Shown here: one piece after another, positions 62,136 to 64,000 of the stretch
Layout of the letters: each line of letters opens with the position of its first letter
Position numbering within the stretch: the first letter of the stretch is position 1
Source of the DNA: JALYNX01 sp040902845
Lineage (GTDB): Bacteria > Actinomycetota > Acidimicrobiia > Spongiisociales > ZC4RG35
Length of the DNA: 64,000 nt
Direction of reading: 5' to 3'
NCBI GenBank assembly: GCA_040902845.1
Contig: JBBDWM010000042.1
Coordinates: 1 to 64,000, forward strand
Position numbers and translations under genes: made by a program
The notes under the pieces: model-generated
The model's input: only the letters and a program-made list of their open reading frames with translations
What the model was told of the DNA's origin: nothing
Database searches by the model: none

Positions 62136-63769
62136 ACCGCCGTCTGGCTTCCCTTCTCGTAGCGTCTCTCGTCGTCGCCTGCACCAGTTCCGGGACCGCG
62201 GGGATAAGCACCATCGGGAGCGGAGCCACGAGCGAGGCCCCCGCCACCAACGGGTCCCAGCCCGCCGGGGGATTGACATGTTGGTCGGCTCCGACCTCGG
62301 GGACGGCGGGTCCCATCGTCTTCGAGGACATGACCGAGGAAATGGGACTCGTCGAGCCACTCGTGGGAATGTATGGGCATTCCGCTGCCTTTGGGGATGT
62401 CAACGCCGACGGATACGCAGATCTGGTCGTCGGGACCTTCGCCGACCGGGAGCCAGACGCGTATCAGGTCCGGGGGGCGGACGGTCCGGCTCCAGATCAG
62501 CTGTTGTTGAGCCAGCCACAACTCGAGCCGGAGATGGGATGGAGCACCGAGTTGGGCCGGACCTCGGGAGCCGTGTTCGCCGACTTCGACGCCGACGGTG
62601 ACGACGACCTATTGATCGTGCGTCACGCCGGCCGGTCCGCCGACTCGGAGACACCGAGCCGTCTCTACGAGAACGTAGATGGTGCCCTCGAATCCCACGG
62701 CGAGATCCTCCCACCAGATTTCCGGGGCCGAACTCCTGCCGTCGCCGACTATGACGGCGACGGCCTGCTCGATGTCTACGTCTCCGAGGACAACTCGGGC
62801 GAGACCGGCGGCATCCTCCTCCACAACGAGGGGTCGCTGCAGTTCGAGGATGTGACCGATGGTTCGGGTCTGGAGGGTGTCTTCGCCCTGAGCGCGACGT
62901 CGGGCGACCTCAACGGCGACCGACGCCCGGACCTGGCGACCTCAACCGCCGTCTTCGTCAACCAGGGCGGTCTGGTCTTTACCGAGGTGACACCCGATGA
63001 CTACGCCGCAATCCCCATCGGCGAAGAGGACGATGCTGCCGGAGTCGCTCTAGGGGACCTCAACAGGGATGGGCTCACCGACATCGTGGTCGGCCAGCAC
63101 TATCGGGCCGCGGTCGAGTTCGACTCCGAGGTGCCGGTGCGGGTGTTCCTCAACACGGGAGGCGACCAACCGGGCTTCGAGGACGTCACGGCTTCGGCCG
63201 GACTGACTCCGCTCCCGACGCTCGCTCCCCATGTCCAGGTGGCGGATCTCGACAACGACTCCTGGCCGGACATCGTGACTTCCGCCTCGGCCGGTGACGG
63301 GACAAGCCTGGCCGTCTACCGGAATCTCGGTGGGGCGGATCTTTCGTTCGAGGTCACATCGGGTCTGGGCTCGGACCAGTACTGGGTTGGCGCGCCCATT
63401 GTCGACATCGACCGGGATGGACGGCTGGACGTCTTCGCCGTCGAGTGGGAGCCTTCTCTGCCCTCGATCATGTTTCGCAACGCCGGTGAGAGCGGTCACT
63501 GGGTCGAGGTCTCGGTGGGTGGCCCAGGGCGCGGGATTGGAAGTCTCGTGACGATTTCGACTCCGGACGGGACCGTGATCGGACAACAGGAGATCAACGT
63601 CGGGGGTGGCTACTCATCGGGTCGGTTGCCGGTCGCTCATTTCGGCCTCGGGGCGGAGACCATGGTGGATATCACCATCACCCTCCCGGATGGGACAGTC
63701 AACGATCTCCCCGGAATCACCGGTGACCAGCACATTCGTTGGCCCCAAGGGTGCGCCGGTGGCCAATGA
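62132..63769 (+). CDS. FG-GAP/VCBS and ASPIC-domain lipoprotein (CRTAC1-like)
   Basis: The 545-residue protein begins with a lipoprotein signal (V-A-S-L-V-V-A-C) and carries repeated calcium-type motifs D-V-N-A-D-G-Y-A-D-L, D-F-D-A-D-G-D-D-D-L, D-Y-D-G-D-G-L-L-D-V, D-L-N-R-D-G-L-T-D-I and D-I-D-R-D-G-R-L-D-V, then a C-terminal ASPIC/UnbV stretch (H-F-G-L-G-A-E-T). It is exported and probably a seven-blade propeller binding Ca. Paired with the preceding lipoprotein (ATGA overlap), they may act together outside the cell. Confidence 0.85.
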   Translation: MNRRLASLLVASLVVACTSSGTAGISTIGSGATSEAPATNGSQPAGGLTCWSAPTSGTAGPIVFEDMTEEMGLVEPLVGMYGHSAAFGDVNADGYADLVVGTFADREPDAYQVRGADGPAPDQLLLSQPQLEPEMGWSTELGRTSGAVFADFDADGDDDLLIVRHAGRSADSETPSRLYENVDGALESHGEILPPDFRGRTPAVADYDGDGLLDVYVSEDNSGETGGILLHNEGSLQFEDVTDGSGLEGVFALSATSGDLNGDRRPDLATSTAVFVNQGGLVFTEVTPDDYAAIPIGEEDDAAGVALGDLNRDGLTDIVVGQHYRAAVEFDSEVPVRVFLNTGGDQPGFEDVTASAGLTPLPTLAPHVQVADLDNDSWPDIVTSASAGDGTSLAVYRNLGGADLSFEVTSGLGSDQYWVGAPIVDIDRDGRLDVFAVEWEPSLPSIMFRNAGESGHWVEVSVGGPGRGIGSLVTISTPDGTVIGQQEINVGGGYSSGRLPVAHFGLGAETMVDITITLPDGTVNDLPGITGDQHIRWPQGCAGGQ

Positions 63770-63821
63770 GTACTTCGCGTCGGATTCCCGGCCTTAGGCC
63801 GTTTGGGTAGCATCTCGACCC

Positions 63822-64000
63822 ATGACCGACCTCGTCACCCGTCACAAAGACGTGATCGCCCCGGTGATCGCCTACGACACCGACATTCATGCAGTCAAGG
63901 CCGAAGGGATCTGGGTCACGGATATCGAGGGAAGCCGCTGGGCGGACTTCGCCTGTGGCACCGCGGTTGCCAACCTCGGTCACAACCATCCCGCCGTCGT
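63822..64000 (+). CDS. class III aminotransferase, 5' part
   Basis: The first 59 codons are in the window: R-H-K-D-V-I-A-P-V near the start, V-T-D-I-E-G-S-R-W-A-D-F, then V-A-N-L-G-H-N-H-P-A-V-V, the start of class III PLP aminotransferases (4-aminobutyrate, acetylornithine and relatives). The catalytic Lys is outside the window, so substrate and completeness cannot be judged. Confidence 0.8.
   Translation, partial: MTDLVTRHKDVIAPVIAYDTDIHAVKAEGIWVTDIEGSRWADFACGTAVANLGHNHPAV

Overview
The window reads as a chromosome segment of a high-GC actinobacterium. Supporting signs are the LytR-CpsA-Psr protein, the Eis-type acetyltransferase, glutamine synthetase I with an adenylylation tyrosine, GTG/TTG starts, likely leaderless genes and a polycysteine leader peptide. 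An Acidimicrobiia-like lineage is my guess; the window has no rRNA to settle it. I see no tRNA, CRISPR array, insertion sequence or prophage. Genes are dense and often overlap by 1-4 nt (ATGA, GTGA and TTGA junctions).

Layout. 1-8,490: the 3' end of metX, a membrane protein, an ECF sigma factor with a probable membrane partner, a beta-propeller lipoprotein, a sensor histidine kinase, and a sulfur operon (cysteine synthase, TusA-like, DsrE-like) behind a cysteine attenuator. 8,560-14,380: branched-chain amino acid dehydrogenase, a fused 2-oxoacid dehydrogenase E1, argS and a GNAT protein. 14,380-23,090 (minus strand): glycolate oxidase glcDEF and a hydantoinase/oxoprolinase pair hyuA/hyuB with an AlkD-like repair gene between them. 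23,100-27,620: an Nfu N-domain protein, two anchored proteins, an Eis-like acetyltransferase and glnA.

27,870-46,930 is a purine-synthesis region: purA-purD, purE, purB, purC-purS-purQ-purL and purF-purM. Between them lie alkB-like, gcdH, ycaQ-like, LCP, thioesterase, CBS-BON, pfkA and mobA genes. 46,920-60,100 is mostly purine catabolism: adenine deaminase, three-subunit xanthine dehydrogenase, a guanine/8-oxoguanine deaminase, an aldolase-like protein of uncertain function, uricase, HIU hydrolase, a fused allantoicase-OHCU decarboxylase and allantoinase. Together these could take adenine and guanine to ureidoglycolate plus urea. The window therefore holds most of both the building and the breaking pathways. 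60,190-64,000 has a frameshifted HdeD-like gene, two lipoproteins and the start of a class III aminotransferase.

Non-coding structure is unusually rich. There is a transcription attenuator with a Cys-rich leader peptide, two families of interspersed palindromes whose copies keep base pairing through compensatory changes, a third family of short ACGCAA-type repeats, and G/C-run hairpin clusters. Some palindromes run into coding sequence and supply the last codons and stop of the neighbouring gene.
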